This document shows positions 35,132 through 47,290 of a stretch of DNA of 64,000 nucleotides, one piece after another (position 1 is the stretch's first letter; each line of letters opens with the position of its first letter). The notes under the pieces are model-generated. The model saw only the letters and a list, made by a program, of their open reading frames with translations, did not search any database and was not told the origin of the DNA. A program made the translations under genes and the position numbers. Source of the stretch: Rhizomucor pusillus (taxonomy: Eukaryota > Mucoromycota > Mucoromycetes > Mucorales > Lichtheimiaceae); the NCBI GenBank assembly GCA_900175165.2, contig FWWN02000154.1, positions 89,769 to 153,768 of the forward strand, in the 5' to 3' direction.

Positions 35132-38100
35132 ATGGGTATTCCCAAGTTCTTTCGATGGATTAGGTACATGGTGCCCTTGAATGCATTGTTCCGTGAGTAA
35201 AGATCTACCTTGCTTACCTCCAAACCACTTCGCTAGCGAGCGTTACCCAATGTGCTCCCAGCTCATTACAGAGAATCGGATACCGGAATTCGGCAAGTCC
35301 AGCATGGTAAAAGACGCAATTTCCAACGGCTAACAGGAAATCGATAACCTTTCAGATAATCTGTACCTTGACATGAATGGCATCGTGCACAATTGCTCGC
35401 ATAACAACAACGACAATGCACATTACCGTATCTCTGAAGAAGAAATCTGGATCGGCATTTTCAACTACGTTGATCACTTGTTTTCAAAGATCAAGCCAAA
35501 GAAACTGTTCTTCCTTGCTATTGACGGTGTAGCGCCGCGCGCAAAAATGAACCAGCAACGTTCCCGCCGTTTCAGAACAGCCAAAGATGCAGAGAATACT
35601 CGTCAACGTGCGTTGAGTAAGGGTGAGGTGCTTCCTGAGGAACCGCCTTTCGATAGCAATTGTATCACACCAGGTAAATGTCGATTTTCATTGTTGATGG
35701 TTTTGTTCAAGGAGATAATTGAGCGTGATGTAAATTAGGTACCGAGTTCATGGCAAAGTTGACCACCCAGCTGCGTTATTTTATTACAAAGAAAGTATCT
35801 GAGGACGTTAATTGGCAAGGGGTGGAGATCGTCCTGTCAGGGCCCGAAGTGCCCGGTGAAGGCGAGCATAAAATCATGGAATATATTCGGCTTGCTAAAG
35901 CACAACCCGACTACAATCCCAATACGAGACATTGTTTATATGGTTTGGATGCTGATCTCATCATGCTGGGCTTGGTGAGCCATGATCCCCACTTTGCACT
36001 TTTGCGAGAAGAAGTGACATTTGGAAAGGCTGGAAAGAAAAAGAAGACGAGGCAAGTGATATATCGGGAACATTCTTATCAGGCCATGGCTAAAGGATAT
36101 TCTCGCTGTTGTGATTAGCCTGGATACCCAGAATTTCTACTTGATGCATCTTTCGTTGCTGCGAGAATATCTCGAATTAGAATTCTCATCGTTAAAAGAG
36201 ACGCTTCCATTCAAGTATGACCTAGAACGTATCATTGATGATTTTATCCTTTTGGCACTTTTCGTCGGTAACGACTTTTTGCCGCATCTGCCAAGTTTAC
36301 ATATCCACGATGGCGCCCTTGGCTTAATGTTTAACATTTACAAGAGAGTGTTACCTACTGAAGATGGGTATTTGCAAGACGGAGGCATTGTACATCTTGG
36401 ACGGTTGCAAAGGGTTTTGGACGAGCTCGGTCAAGTCGTCGAAAAAGAAAGCTATGAACACGATTTAGCAAATGGTCTCTACTTGGCTGGAAAACGAGAA
36501 GATGGAATGGATCAAAAAGAACTCTTAGCTTCATTGGAAAAGAAGAAAAAAGGAGGAGTCCGTAAGTATGGATGTGGACATGGCTAGCTTGTGCAAGTTA
36601 CTTACAAAAAACATGTAGTCATCACCGAAACCCAAAAGAAGATATTCAGACAGATCAAGGAATTTATCATGACACATAGTCCAGCAAAGCCTGGTGCACT
36701 GCACTTTCCACCTGAGCTTAAAGCTCGCGACCGCGCATTTATTGAGCGCGTAGCAGAAGATTTTAATTTACATTTTGCGACGGAATACTCCAACGAGGAT
36801 GACTCAAAGCATGTTTACATTGATTTCTACGAGAACGAGGAAGGCGAAGAAGACGTTTCCGAAGAAGATGACGAAACAGACGAAGAAGCTATTGCAGCTC
36901 GCGATCGTGTCTTGCAGAAATACGAGAATGCGCAGGTCATTCCAGATCAGTTGACCGAAGAAGAGTTTAATCAGCAAGAACAAGAGAAATACGAGGAAGG
37001 TCTTCGCGAATGGAAACGAGATTATTATCGCGTATGTTGAACCGGCAGAGATGTATCGCCTAAATTAGTCGACGCTAACAGTTCATTTGCAATGTAGGAA
37101 AAAATGAACATTGATATCGATAATGAGGAGCAAATGGAAGCATTGAGGAAGGCTTATGTTACTGGTATCCAGTGGGTGCTCCGTTATTACTACAACGGTG
37201 TAGCATCGTGGGGCTGGTTCTATCCATATCACTATGCGCCCAAAATCACTGACCTGATCGGCATTGACAAATATCAAGATCAGCAATTTGAGCTCGGAAA
37301 ACCTTTCCGTCCTTACGAACAGCTTATGGGCGTCCTTCCTACGCTTAGCAAAAAGCTTTTGCCAAAAGCTTATAGAGTACGTTTCTTGCATGCTATTCTT
37401 GTCTGAATGATTCTTCTCACACAGGTTTTGATAGGAATTGATGACGGATCCGTCTTCGCCAATTTTGGATTTCTATCCCAATGATTTTGAACTAGATATG
37501 AATGGCAAGCGACAAGAGTGGGAGGCGGTCGTGAAGATTCCGTTCATTGACGAGAAACGCTTGCTGGAAGCAATGAAGAGATACGAACATCGTCTGACAA
37601 AGGAGGAACAAAAACGTGCTGAATTTGGAGAAAGCTTCCGATTTGTCCATGATGATTCGCTGGCAGATGCGAACAATGGCCAAGGAACTGTGTATCCTAG
37701 CCCGTTGCCTGGAGTATTTCCCGACATCCATCATTGCCTGGCTCGACAAGAAACTTTCCATCTTCCTACATTGGATGGTGGTTTGACTTTCAAGAAGCAT
37801 CTTTTGGATGGTGTCAAGCTGGGCAAGGAAGCATTGTCTGGTTTCCCCTCTTTGCATACAATCCCACACCACGGTGAACTCAAGTTCCACAATGTCAATG
37901 TTTTCCAGATGGAGAGCAAAAACGAAACCATGGTGGTTGTGCTCAAGAACCGATTCCAGGATACAAACATCGAAGATATTGCCAAACTCCTTTTATACAA
38001 GCGAGTATATGTCTGTAAGTAAACCAATTTTACATTTAAGCGAGCATCTTATTAATATTGGACATGTAGTCTACCCGTATTTGCAAGAGGCAGTCGTTAT

Positions 38101-39708
38101 TGGGGTTTCCAATGAGGCATCGAAATATTACGTCAAAGTAGTCAAGAATCAGAAGCAAATCCGTGAACACTTTATGGACGATGATGAAAAGCAAGATTGG
38201 AGGAAGCGCGTTGGACGAGTTGAATATTTGAGCAACAAACGCTTTGGTCTTGATATCGGCAAGACGGATATTGCCGTCCATGTCTGTACACTTCGTGGCA
38301 TGAAGAAGACACCAGATGGTGCATATGTCAAGGAATATGTCAATCCTGCTCAGGAGGAACTTATCCCCATCCAGACAGTCGTTGTGAAGGTTGCAAATCC
38401 GGATCCTCGCTACATAGAGAAACCTCCCCCACCTGTCCAAGAAGAATTCCCTGTGGGCAGCCATGTATTCTTCCTCGGCAACATGTATTATGGTTCTTTG
38501 GCTACGGTCGTCGGTCACAAAAAGAAGAATTTGGTGGATATTGCCCTCATCGTGCCTCAAAATATGCAGGATGCAGTAGAACCGTCATTCGGCCGGTTCA
38601 TTGCAAAGAAACAAATTGAAACCGTTGAGTACATGCCTTCATATGCATTGGCAAGCGCTCTCAACATCGATCCGTTGGTGCTTTCGAAACTGACGTCGTC
38701 CCTGACGGTTATGGGCAAAGGCATGCAACGTGTCAACCTCGGATTAAATCTCAAGTTTGAACACAAGCAACTCAAAGTTATGGGTTACACGCGCAAGAAC
38801 AAACTAGGACAGTGGGAATTCTCCAAGAAGGCTGTCGAACTGATTTGCGACTATATCAAAGCTTTTCCAAAATTTGTCGAGTTGCTTCACAGTCCGCGAG
38901 GAAGCGGTAGGTATTTGTATATGGTGATTATCATTCAGTATCTAATGGGTTCCTATGTATTTAGATATGCTCCAAGTGGAAGATATGGCGTGGACTGATA
39001 ACGGACAAAAAGAGATTTTGCAAATGCGACATTGGCTCAAGGAAAGAAACATTGATGAATTGGCAAGAACTCCGTTGGAAGCTGAAGAGCTTGAAGAGGT
39101 TAGTATACAAGAGCTAAAAAAAGTTGATTTGGAGGAGTCGACTAATTATTTGCATCTCTAGCCCTTTGTGAAAATGGTCGAGGACATGGCCACGCAATAC
39201 ACTGAAAAGTATGACAATTTGAATTTCAAGAAGGTTATTTTGCAGCACTGTCCCAGAAGTATCTTGCTCAAGCCAGCAGATGCGGAAAGCAAGCTACATG
39301 CACAGACTTTCAAGCTTGGCGACCGTGTTATCTATGCTCTTGAAGCTGGTCTTGTTCCATTCGCTGCCAAGGGCACCGTTGTCGGTGTACAACAAAAGGT
39401 GGTTGATGTTGTATTTGATACAAGCTTTATGGGTGGCAAAGATCTAGACGGAAGGTTGGTGTAATTTTCTTCAAACGAATACGCAGAAATGCTAAACACT
39501 TACCTTTTGCAGATGCTCGAATTTCCGCGGAATTTCACTGCCTTACTCGAGTGTCATCAACCTGTCCTATCCGGCTTTCACGCAGCAACCGCCAACACAG
39601 CAGGTCGGTCATGCGCATAACAACAATGGCCGATATCACAATGCCAACAGCCACGGCAATGGTCCACGCGGTCACAATAATCACCATCATCCTCGCTACC
39701 ACAAGTAA
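35132..39708 (+). CDS. XRN1: 5'-3' exoribonuclease 1
   Basis: Twelve exons (35132-35163, 35237-35292, 35356-35673, 35739-36051, 36119-36561, 36619-37031, 37098-37376, 37435-38014, 38070-38906, 38965-39098, 39162-39454, 39513-39708) give 1,297 residues. The catalytic half starts MGIPKFFRWISERYP and shows the acidic active-site blocks: NLYLDMNG, PGEGEHKIMEYIR, GLDADLIMLGL and LFVGNDFLPHLP. The D1-D4/SH3-like middle region follows (DPSSPILDFYPNDF and onward). The C-terminus is short, rich in His/Asn/Gly, and lacks the long disordered tail of yeast Xrn1 (about 1,530 residues). The enzyme degrades decapped mRNA in the cytoplasm. Introns 2 and 4 use GC donors, required to keep IPEFDNLYLD and the following exon in frame. 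Confidence 0.96.
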
Positions 39709-39929
39709 TTGGTCTTCAATAAAAGAAAAATTGCTCACCGACTTTTGTCTGGTGCTGTGCGACGAGACATTTTTGTTTATGCGATTCTTTTTTCATTGGG
39801 GGTTGGGGAGGGATTTACATTCTCATAGAGTTTACACACAGACAAAATTGCATGAATTGATGACAACATTGCATGGATATTTTTTTTCCTTTTTATTACC
39901 ATTATCATTATTTTACACCGAGGGAAGAA

Positions 39930-41626
39930 CTACTGCTTTTTGTCATTATTGTTATCATTTTCGTTGTTATTGCGGTTCCCGAATTTCGCACAGGTCAGCA
40001 AACCATTGTGTTGGGTAGCAATGTTGCCAAACTCCTCGTCAGCTGGGATCGTCAGACAAGGTGTGCCCATGACGGACGCGGTGGTGGTCTGGGCGGTGGT
40101 GACACAGTGGTCGTCATCGGTCATGGGAACCACCAGAGCGGCGGTCGGTGCGTAGGAAGAAGAGGATATTATGCCGGTAGTATTTACAGTTGCTTGAGAA
40201 TTGGAGTGGTGACGGTGGTGATGTGAGGAGGAGGAAGAGGGAGAGGAAGAAGAGAATGATAAAGGATGCGCCGGGTTTTCAAAAACATTGGAAGCCGGGA
40301 TAGATATGGAATTGTACGTGGATGACGACGACGATGACGATGATGATGACGACCATGGCTGAAACCCGCGCCGGAGTGCTAGTTGCTCTTGCAGAAACTC
40401 TAATTGCTTCTGTTGGTTCTTATGCACCAAGAGAGCAGCCATTGCATTGGGGGGCAGGCCACTGGTTTGGTTAACGACGACTGCGTCGCTTGTACGACGA
40501 AAGATCGAGTCGTGTGGTGGTGGCATGGATGACGAAGAAGATGTGGCTGCAAAGGTATTCCGTCTGCTCGCCGTTACCGCAGGTATCGTCCAGGAGGAGG
40601 AGAAAGGTGAAGAAGAAAGATCGGCGGGACACGAAGAGAGACCGCCGCCGCTGCCAGTGCCGCCGAGAGCGCCCATTCGGCGTTTGACCTCGACCCGCAT
40701 CTGCAATGAGGCAATTTTCTCTCGCAGGTTCCTGTTTCGCTTATCGAGATGCTTGATGTATTCCACGGCCTTGAATAGGATAGTGCTCTTGGAGTTGTTG
40801 ATGTTCTTCAAGGTTGGGATAATCTCGGTCATCTCCTTGAAACCTTTGCGGATCGTGTTGCGACGTTTCTGCTCAGATGCAATGTGGTTTGCGCGCTTCT
40901 CTTCTTCCGTCAGGAGTTCCCTGGTGCCAGATCGACTTCTCTTGGGGCTAGAGTCTCGCCGCCGCTGCTGCTGCTGCTCCTCTTCGTCTGCCGGTGATGA
41001 TGGAGATGCTGGTCGTTTCCGACTGCTACTGCTGCTGCTGCTGCTGCCCCCGCCCTGCGGTGGCAACGATGATTGCTGATCAAGTTGGAACGCAGGGACA
41101 ACAGGTGATGGAATCGACACGGGTATTGTCACATGTTCCGGCATAGTAGTCGTCTGATCACGTTCCTGCAAAAAGACAAGATGTATGTTAGTTTCTTTCA
41201 TGCCCCATGCGACTGCTGCTGCAGCGGCTGCCAGACATTACCTCCATGGCAAATGCATTGAGAAACTCATCAAAGGCTTTTTGATCGTTTTCAGTCAAAA
41301 GGATCTTGTTATCATCGTCATCTGGGAGGGCAATGTCGTATGGGATCTGGATAGCCAAGCTAGGATCGATTCCCGCACTGTATTGAAAATCTGTATGTGT
41401 GGCAGGATGGAAAATTAGAGATAAGTCTTCTGCGTACGTAGTACATGATAAATTTTTCCACGCTTTTACCTTCAAAAGGACCAGGTTCTTGAAGCATGGG
41501 CGAATCAGCGTCGCAAACGCTCGAGCCGGAGTAAAGAGATGGAGGAGGGTCGTTCGATGAAGAAGTTGTTGTGCTGGAAACACTGGCCGCTTTGTGAGGA
41601 ACAACAGGCAAAGATTCGTATTCCAT
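39930..41626 (-). CDS. bHLH transcription factor
   Basis: Three exons (41470-41626, 41242-41390, 39930-41165) give 513 residues. A bHLH domain lies at about residues 175-235: basic region ANHIASEQKRRNTIRKGF with the His-Glu-Arg pattern of E-box (CACGTG-type) binders, helix 1 KEMTEIIPTL, loop with NNSKSTILFKAVEYIKHLDKR as helix 2, then a short leucine-containing coiled extension. The rest is low-complexity Ser/Gln/Asn/Pro sequence from trinucleotide repeats. An acidic segment (ALPDDDDNKILLTENDQKAF) in exon 2 could be an activation region. An in-frame Met at 41731 would add 35 residues. Convergent with XRN1 (221 bp between stops). Specific pathway unknown. Confidence 0.9.
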
Positions 41627-42953
41627 GGCTTTAGGCTGCTGGTAAATGTAAGAAAAAAGAGAGGGGTGGTAGTGGTGGTTGTCTTTGTGATATTGCTGGT
41701 TTTTGTTCTTAAAGTTCACACGCGTTATCACTGCGAGTGATGCATTGGAAAGTGGAGAATAGAGAAAGAGAATAGTTGAAACGAGCGAGCCATGCCCGTT
41801 TTTAAATCGCAGTTTTTTTTTGCGACCATTTCTCTTGACAAATGCAACTCAAGGTTCGGGTCCCGACCTCTGTTTGGTCGGCCTTGTCTTTCTTGGATAG
41901 CCCAGGTTGCGGCCCCTCTCCCCCACCGACCCCCTTTTCCCCCTCTCTCCGCCATCCGACTCTTCTGTGGATAAGCGTTTAACCTGTAATAAGCAGGATT
42001 ATGTCTCTGTCCAGCAGACGTGGGTATGTGTATGCGCACTCCGCCGTTAAATGCGCCAGCCAGCAAACGAACCCCTACGGGAATCGATAATGAGCTGACG
42101 TATTAGGATGAACCCTTTGGTCCCTTCCTGGGTGTTCAATAACTATGAGCCGCGCAACCTATAAAGTCCGCACCCGAGTCTCTCCGTTTTTTCTTTGATG
42201 ACCTCGCCGAATTTACAGATGCGAGATGTAATACAAACTTAGCCCGGCATTACTCTACCTTTTTCCTTATCAAAATCCGCCTTGGCAGCAAAAACTATAC
42301 GTCCTTGATACGTAGATCAAAGTGTTGTCCCTGGAGACCAGATAGTAATTGCCATGACTCATATGGTTTCACATGTTTGCAAGCCCGCTAACTGGGATTA
42401 CCCCGCATTTTGCAATTGGCTCTTGGGCCTTCCGCGGCTGGGGGGAGACGGTGGTACATGCTTCTTTTCGAGAGACAGCGGTCGCCAGCAGGAAGACAAA
42501 GTTAACGGCTAACATCTCCCTGTGTATGACAACAAACGTAATATGCATAGCAAGAAATTGCTGGCGCGGCCCCTTTTTTACCGTTTCTTTCCATACCGCA
42601 ATTGAGTGTTACTATTAGCCCCACATCAAACTCGGTTTGTCTCAGACAAGCCAATCCGCCGCTGATGCCGCTTGTTTTGGATCGTCGTCATTCTTGCAAT
42701 TCGGCCGTCCACTCCACACTTGCCTTGTTACCCCGCCCTCAACTGTGATTCGTTAGGTCTGCAGTGACACTTGCTGAATTCGTATTACTCCACATAGCAC
42801 CCTCAAGCCTGAGTCATTCCCAAATGCCAGATCAGAACCGCTGACTGATCCAAACATGTCCACCAATCAATCACTCTACCAGTTATTATTAGGGATAATC
42901 CATCGTATAAACTGATAACGCAATAGTAAATTGTTTATTTGATCATGCATTCA
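41627..42953. other. Intergenic, long upstream region of the bHLH gene
   Basis: About 1.3 kb with no gene. It contains C-rich tracts (41915-41945) and several short hydrophilic frames without family character. The length and position upstream of a transcription-factor gene suggest regulatory sequence, but I can point to no specific site. Confidence 0.45.
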
Positions 42954-44499
42954 CTAATCCTTGCTGTTGGCAGCTGGTTGTTCTTCTGCGTTGCCATCAT
43001 TGTTGCGTGAAGAAGCGCGTGGAGCGTTTCCGCAGCGGTCTTTGCCATAGCTAATCCTGAAATTTTTATAATCCTTGTGCGTTCTAATCATGGAGACTGC
43101 TTTCATGGCTGCCTTGACGCTCGTAAAGTTGACAAACACGCATTTCTTCTCCTTGAGTTGGTTTATGAGTTCGATTTCTCCAAATTCGCCAAAGTCTTTG
43201 TGAATTTTCTCCTCGTCAACATCTCCTTCGTATCCACCAATGTAAACGTTTCGAGTAGCACCGACTTGACGCGCAAGTGTGATATTCGAAGGAACCGAAG
43301 ATTTTGTACCCCACGCAACTCTGATCTTGTTAGACCTGACAATCAAATCATGCTTTTGGTAATATGCAAACACACGAGAAGCTGATTCGGGATCCATAAA
43401 TGTCAAAAAGCAGGCATTCTTTTCAGGTAACCGCCGGATTTCATAAAGGTTTCCGCCTCGAACAGAGTTGCAGATATCAGTGGTCATAACACCGGACGGG
43501 ACGTTGCCGAGATACAAGGTATACTGCTGTTGATGCTGCTGATCTAAGCTGCCATTTCCATTACCAGCACTCGTAGGATCCATTGCTCCAGCGATGTAGT
43601 TAGTGTTTGCAGCCATCTTTTCGTATTTGCTCCATCCATCGCATGGATCTGTCGAATAGTTGATCCGTTGCGACAACCATTCTGGGTTCTCAGCAAGACC
43701 TTTCACACAGTTCATTGCCGCTTGAATGCTTGTATAGTGCACAAAGGCAATTCGCTTCTTTGCAACAAAGTCCACTCTATCGATCTCGCCGTATATTGAG
43801 ACTTGCGTTTTGAGTTTGTCCTCTGTCATCGTTTCGGGAAGCGCACCCAAATATACTACACGCGTTGCTCCCAGACGTATAGCGTCGCGAATATGGTCCT
43901 TGATGTTCGCACCTTTGGCCCAGTTAAACTCGAGTGGCGTGTCTCGGATAACTGGCTTTGCTAAAAGACATTGCTGGTAGAATGCCTGTGCAGCCCTCGG
44001 GTCGACAAAAGAGATGAATGCAAACTTCTTGCCAGGTGGAATCTTGACGGATTCGATAGCGCCCGTGGTAACTAGATTCAGCAAGTCTCTCGGCGTCGTA
44101 CCTTCCGGTATATTACCGAGCCAAATGGTATTTTGCATTTTGCTGCCTGGCACGGGACTTGCTACTGCTCCTGGCTGCATCTGCGGGAATTGCGGTATGT
44201 AGGCCATGCCAGCTTGTCCCGGTAAAGCTCCATACACAAGACCTTGCGTGGTAGCTTGAAACTGAGGTACGCCCTGATATCCAAGCACGAATGGCTGCTG
44301 GGACATGTAATGAGCTGCCGCTGCAGACGGGTTGAAGACCGGGTATGCCGCGTATGCATCGCTAGGTCATGGTGAGCACTCGAATTTTTTTCTGTTGGAA
44401 CACCACCACGTTGACGTACCTGCCATTGTTAGTCAAGTATTTTGGCTTTTTGTTTTGATCCAACTGGTGCGGATTGACTTGATCGTTCGAGCGTTTCAT
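42954..44499 (-). CDS. Four-RRM RNA-binding protein, Mrn1/Nrd1-like
   Basis: Two exons (44420-44499, 42954-44361) encode 495 residues. After a Gln/Pro/Gly-rich N-terminus come four RRMs with recognisable RNP2/RNP1 pairs: NTIWLGNIPEG/KKFAFISFV, RVVYLGALPET/KRIAFVHYT, YTLYLGNVPSG/NACFLTFM and RNVYIGGYEGD/KKCVFVNFT. The spacing and the repeated 'G(N/A)IP/LP' RNP2 form match fungal Mrn1 (yeast) and Nrd1/Msa2 (fission yeast), mRNA-binding regulators of morphology and sexual development. The C-terminal tail is short, acidic and Asn-rich. Exon 1 (MKRSNDQVNPHQLDQ) was chosen because its gtacgt donor joins exon 2 in phase. Confidence 0.9.
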
Positions 44500-45139
44500 G
44501 GATCTGCAGCGTCATGTTGAAAGACTAAATGATCAAAACTGCGAGTTAGCGTAAAAGTTCAGAAGTTACCCCCACTTTTCCCCTGGTCGCAGCACGTAAG
44601 CATCATCCGATCCATATTCGGCCACGCACACAGATCCGAACAAAGGGAAGAAAAAGAAAAGAAAAATTGAAAAGAAACTAACGTGAGTATGTGCAAGAAA
44701 AAAACAAGAATCGTTGCAGGACAAAATGGCAAAGCGTACGAATAGTTGCACGAAAAGGCATCAGAAGAAAAGGAGAGAGTAAAAAACAGAAATCGTTAGA
44801 ATCAGTTGTCAGTTAAATTGTGTCATACACTACCGGTTCCTCTCTCGGCAAGGCAGAAAGAGAAATGCGGCAGTGAATGAGCGAGAGAGATTTGATAATG
44901 TTTCAGAAAACTGTCAAATGGATGGCAATACTTACAAGCTTGAAAATGTGCTTCAAAAGGAAAAGGAAAGCGTCGATCAGATAAAGAGATCGCAGTTGCG
45001 TACGAAAGATCAAGAAAGAATGGGAAAGAAACGACCGTAGAATGAACCAATTCTCCTGGTCCAGTCCTTACTTACAGGTTGTAGCGGAAAGCGATGAAGA
45101 AAGAAATTGGACCCCGCGGAGCAAATTGAACGTTTTTGT
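44500..45139. other. Intergenic upstream of the Mrn1-like gene
   Basis: About 640 bp, A/G-rich on the plus strand (pyrimidine-rich on the coding strand), as expected for a promoter or 5'-UTR of the Mrn1-like gene. No gene is seen. Confidence 0.45.
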
Positions 45140-45246
45140 GATACACTTTTTCCCAAAAGTAATGTCGCATTTTGTGAAATTTTATAATACATTTATACAC
45201 CAAAACGACAAATTGCAGCGACATTAATTTTTGGAAAAGGTGTACA
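45140..45246. mobile_element. Hairpin MITE, copy 1
   Basis: A 107-bp inverted-repeat element. Its left end reads gatacactttttcccaaaa and its right end, reverse-complemented, gtacaccttttccaaaaatt; inside are TAATGTCGCA and its complement TGCAGCGACATTA. The same core recurs at 47217-47290. Ends resemble Tc1/mariner-type terminal repeats, and TA dinucleotides flank the core, but target duplication is not certain. It lies just downstream of the protease gene. Confidence 0.7.
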
Positions 45247-45357
45247 GTATATCAAAACAATTTTGGATGACTTCCGTTTTCATAAGAGGTTTATACAAAA
45301 AGTTTGCAAAAAATCAAAAGAAAAGGCTAGCTACAAGAGAAGATAAAACAATTGCGT

Positions 45358-46841
45358 TTAAGCTTCATAGCCATTGAAGATGAGAAGGTTGGGAGTGTCC
45401 TTGGGGATGTTTAGCAGCACGTCTCGCGTGCTAGTCTCGATAATCTTGTCCTTGATCTTCTGTGGATCTACATTGTCACCATCTTCCAATGAGAGATAGT
45501 ATGCTGCCAATCCGGCCACGTGAGGCGACGCCATTGAGGTACCTATGAATGAAAGTGTTATTTGCAAAGATTCTTCCCCATTGTTGTTTCATGACTGTAC
45601 ATACCGGAAATAGTGTTTGTTCGGTCACGACCACCGATCCACACAGATTGAATATCCTGACCGGGAGCAAATACGTCCACGCAGCTGCCATAATTGGAGA
45701 AGTAAGCTCGACTATCGAGCAGGCTTGTCGCGCCCACAGTGATTGCCTTTTCAGCAGCTGCAGGAGAGTATCGGCAAGCATCACGGTTGTCGTTGCCAGC
45801 AGCAACAGCAAAGACCATGCCAGCTTCCACCGCCTAAGAATGTTCGACTAAATAAACTTAACTTTTTTCTTCATGGATAAGAATTTACAAACTTACATTG
45901 TTGACAGCCTGGTCAAGGATGCGGGACTTGCCACCGCCAAGACTCATGTTGGCTACGGCACCCTTGTATTTCTTTCCAGCCTTCTTTGCTTCCTTGGCAT
46001 CCATTTCATGCTGCTCGATAGCCCAGGAAATGCCAGCCAAGACTTCAGAGTTGCTTCCGGAACCCTGGGCGCTGAGCACCTTGACAGCAACGGGATTGGC
46101 ACGTTTAGCAACGCCAAAGCGCTTGCCAGCAATGGTGCCTGCAACGTGTGAACCGTGGCCGTTACCGTCATAGTCGCCATCGTCGGCAAACGTAGCACCC
46201 CACTCGGCACGACCTTCAAAGTCATTGTGTTCCACGTTGATGCCAGTATCGATAACATATACCTTGATACCCTCGCCACCATTCTCATCGTATCCGTACT
46301 TATGATACGTCCAGAGCGACAATGGTTGGCGGTGGGAGATGCGTGAGAGACCCCAAGGAGCATTGCGTTGCAGCTCCGAAGCATACATCATGGTATCTCG
46401 TTCCACGTACGCAACCTATCATCCCTCTGTCAAAAATGATCATTTTCACATAAAAAGTTACCCATTGCACAATAGTACCTCTGGAGATGATCGAATGCGA
46501 TGCAAGACATCCTGGGAAAATTTGCCAGAGTAGCCCTTCAAGCCGGGAATATCGTAGGTGTATCGAATGCCAGCTGCCATGTCAGCATCCAGGAAATCAG
46601 CCAAGGCTTCTCGTTTGTGAAGACTGCGGACCCAGTGGCAGTGAGATTGGACTTGGTTGGCATCGACATGGTCTTTCAAGACGACAATGTACGAATCAGA
46701 GATCGCTTCAGCCTCGGGTGAATGATAAAGAGGAGCAAGCTCGTCGGCAGCCAGCTGCTGCAGGTCGCTAAACGTCGGCAAAGCAGACGCGCAGCCTAAA
46801 AGCAAGAGAATGGACGAGGATAGGATAGAGAGCTTGACCAT
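45358..46841 (-). CDS. Subtilisin-like serine protease (proteinase K / cerevisin type)
   Basis: Four exons (46479-46841, 45897-46415, 45605-45833, 45358-45542) encode 431 residues. Order: signal peptide ([20 protein letters not shown]), an inhibitor-I9 propeptide ([17 protein letters not shown] ... EVAYVERD), and a complete S8 catalytic domain with Asp in VYVIDTGIN, His in [10 protein letters not shown], the oxyanion Asn in [14 protein letters not shown] and Ser in [11 protein letters not shown]. There is no C-terminal extension. The form fits a secreted or vacuolar endoprotease processed by propeptide removal. A TATA-like CATAAAAAG lies about 60 nt upstream of the start on the coding strand. 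Flanked on both sides by copies of a small MITE. Confidence 0.95.
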
Positions 46842-47216
46842 AGGGGATAAAACAAGAGATAACGGGCTTCTTTTGTCGCATTGGCAACGCACTCGACTTT
46901 TTATGGCAAGTACGTGAATTGAACCGGAGACAAGACTAAAATTGAACAGCGATGACGTCTGGCTCCTATGATACCCACGACTTGTCGAACTGTTCACATT
47001 GGATAATCAAATATTTAACTTCTAAATAACTTCTGATAATTTTGCAGTTTAAATGAGGTCGCTATTAGATAGCTACACTGATGCTAATCAGAGATAAAGT
47101 AACGATCAATTTTCGCTGCTAACCGCCCAATTTTGTCCATCAATGGATTGAGATCCCGATGATCATGCGGATGTTTGTTGTCATGGTATCGTGTGATTGC
47201 AATCAAAAATGATAAA
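46842..47216. other. Upstream region of the protease gene
   Basis: A 375-bp AT-rich interval with a TATA-like box close to the protease start (about 46898-46906, minus strand). An in-frame extension of the protease to 46997 exists but would precede the signal peptide and is not used. Confidence 0.45.
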
Positions 47217-47290
47217 TAAAAAAGTAATGTCGCATTTTATGAAATTTTACAAAACGACAAATTGCGACATTAATTTTTGGAAAAGTGTAC
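47217..47290. mobile_element. Hairpin MITE, copy 2 (shorter)
   Basis: About 74 bp closely matching the core of the element at 45140-45246: aaagtaatgtcgcatttta... aaaacgacaaattgcgacatta followed by atttttggaaaagtgtac. The two halves are inverted repeats around TAATGTCGCA / TGCGACATTA. The left terminal segment (gtacactttttcc) is missing or replaced by A-rich sequence, and the internal spacer of copy 1 (about 20 nt) is absent. Confidence 0.7.

Noticed and set aside
35750..36118. XRN1 frame running through 36052-36118 as one exon
   Set aside because: It ends in a stop after a non-conserved tail (TRQVIYREHSYQ); the GC-AG intron restores the conserved TQNFYLMHLSLLREY.
39551..40226. Plus-strand frames over the XRN1/bHLH 3' ends
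   Set aside because: They are antisense or off-frame readings of two well-supported convergent genes and of simple trinucleotide repeats.
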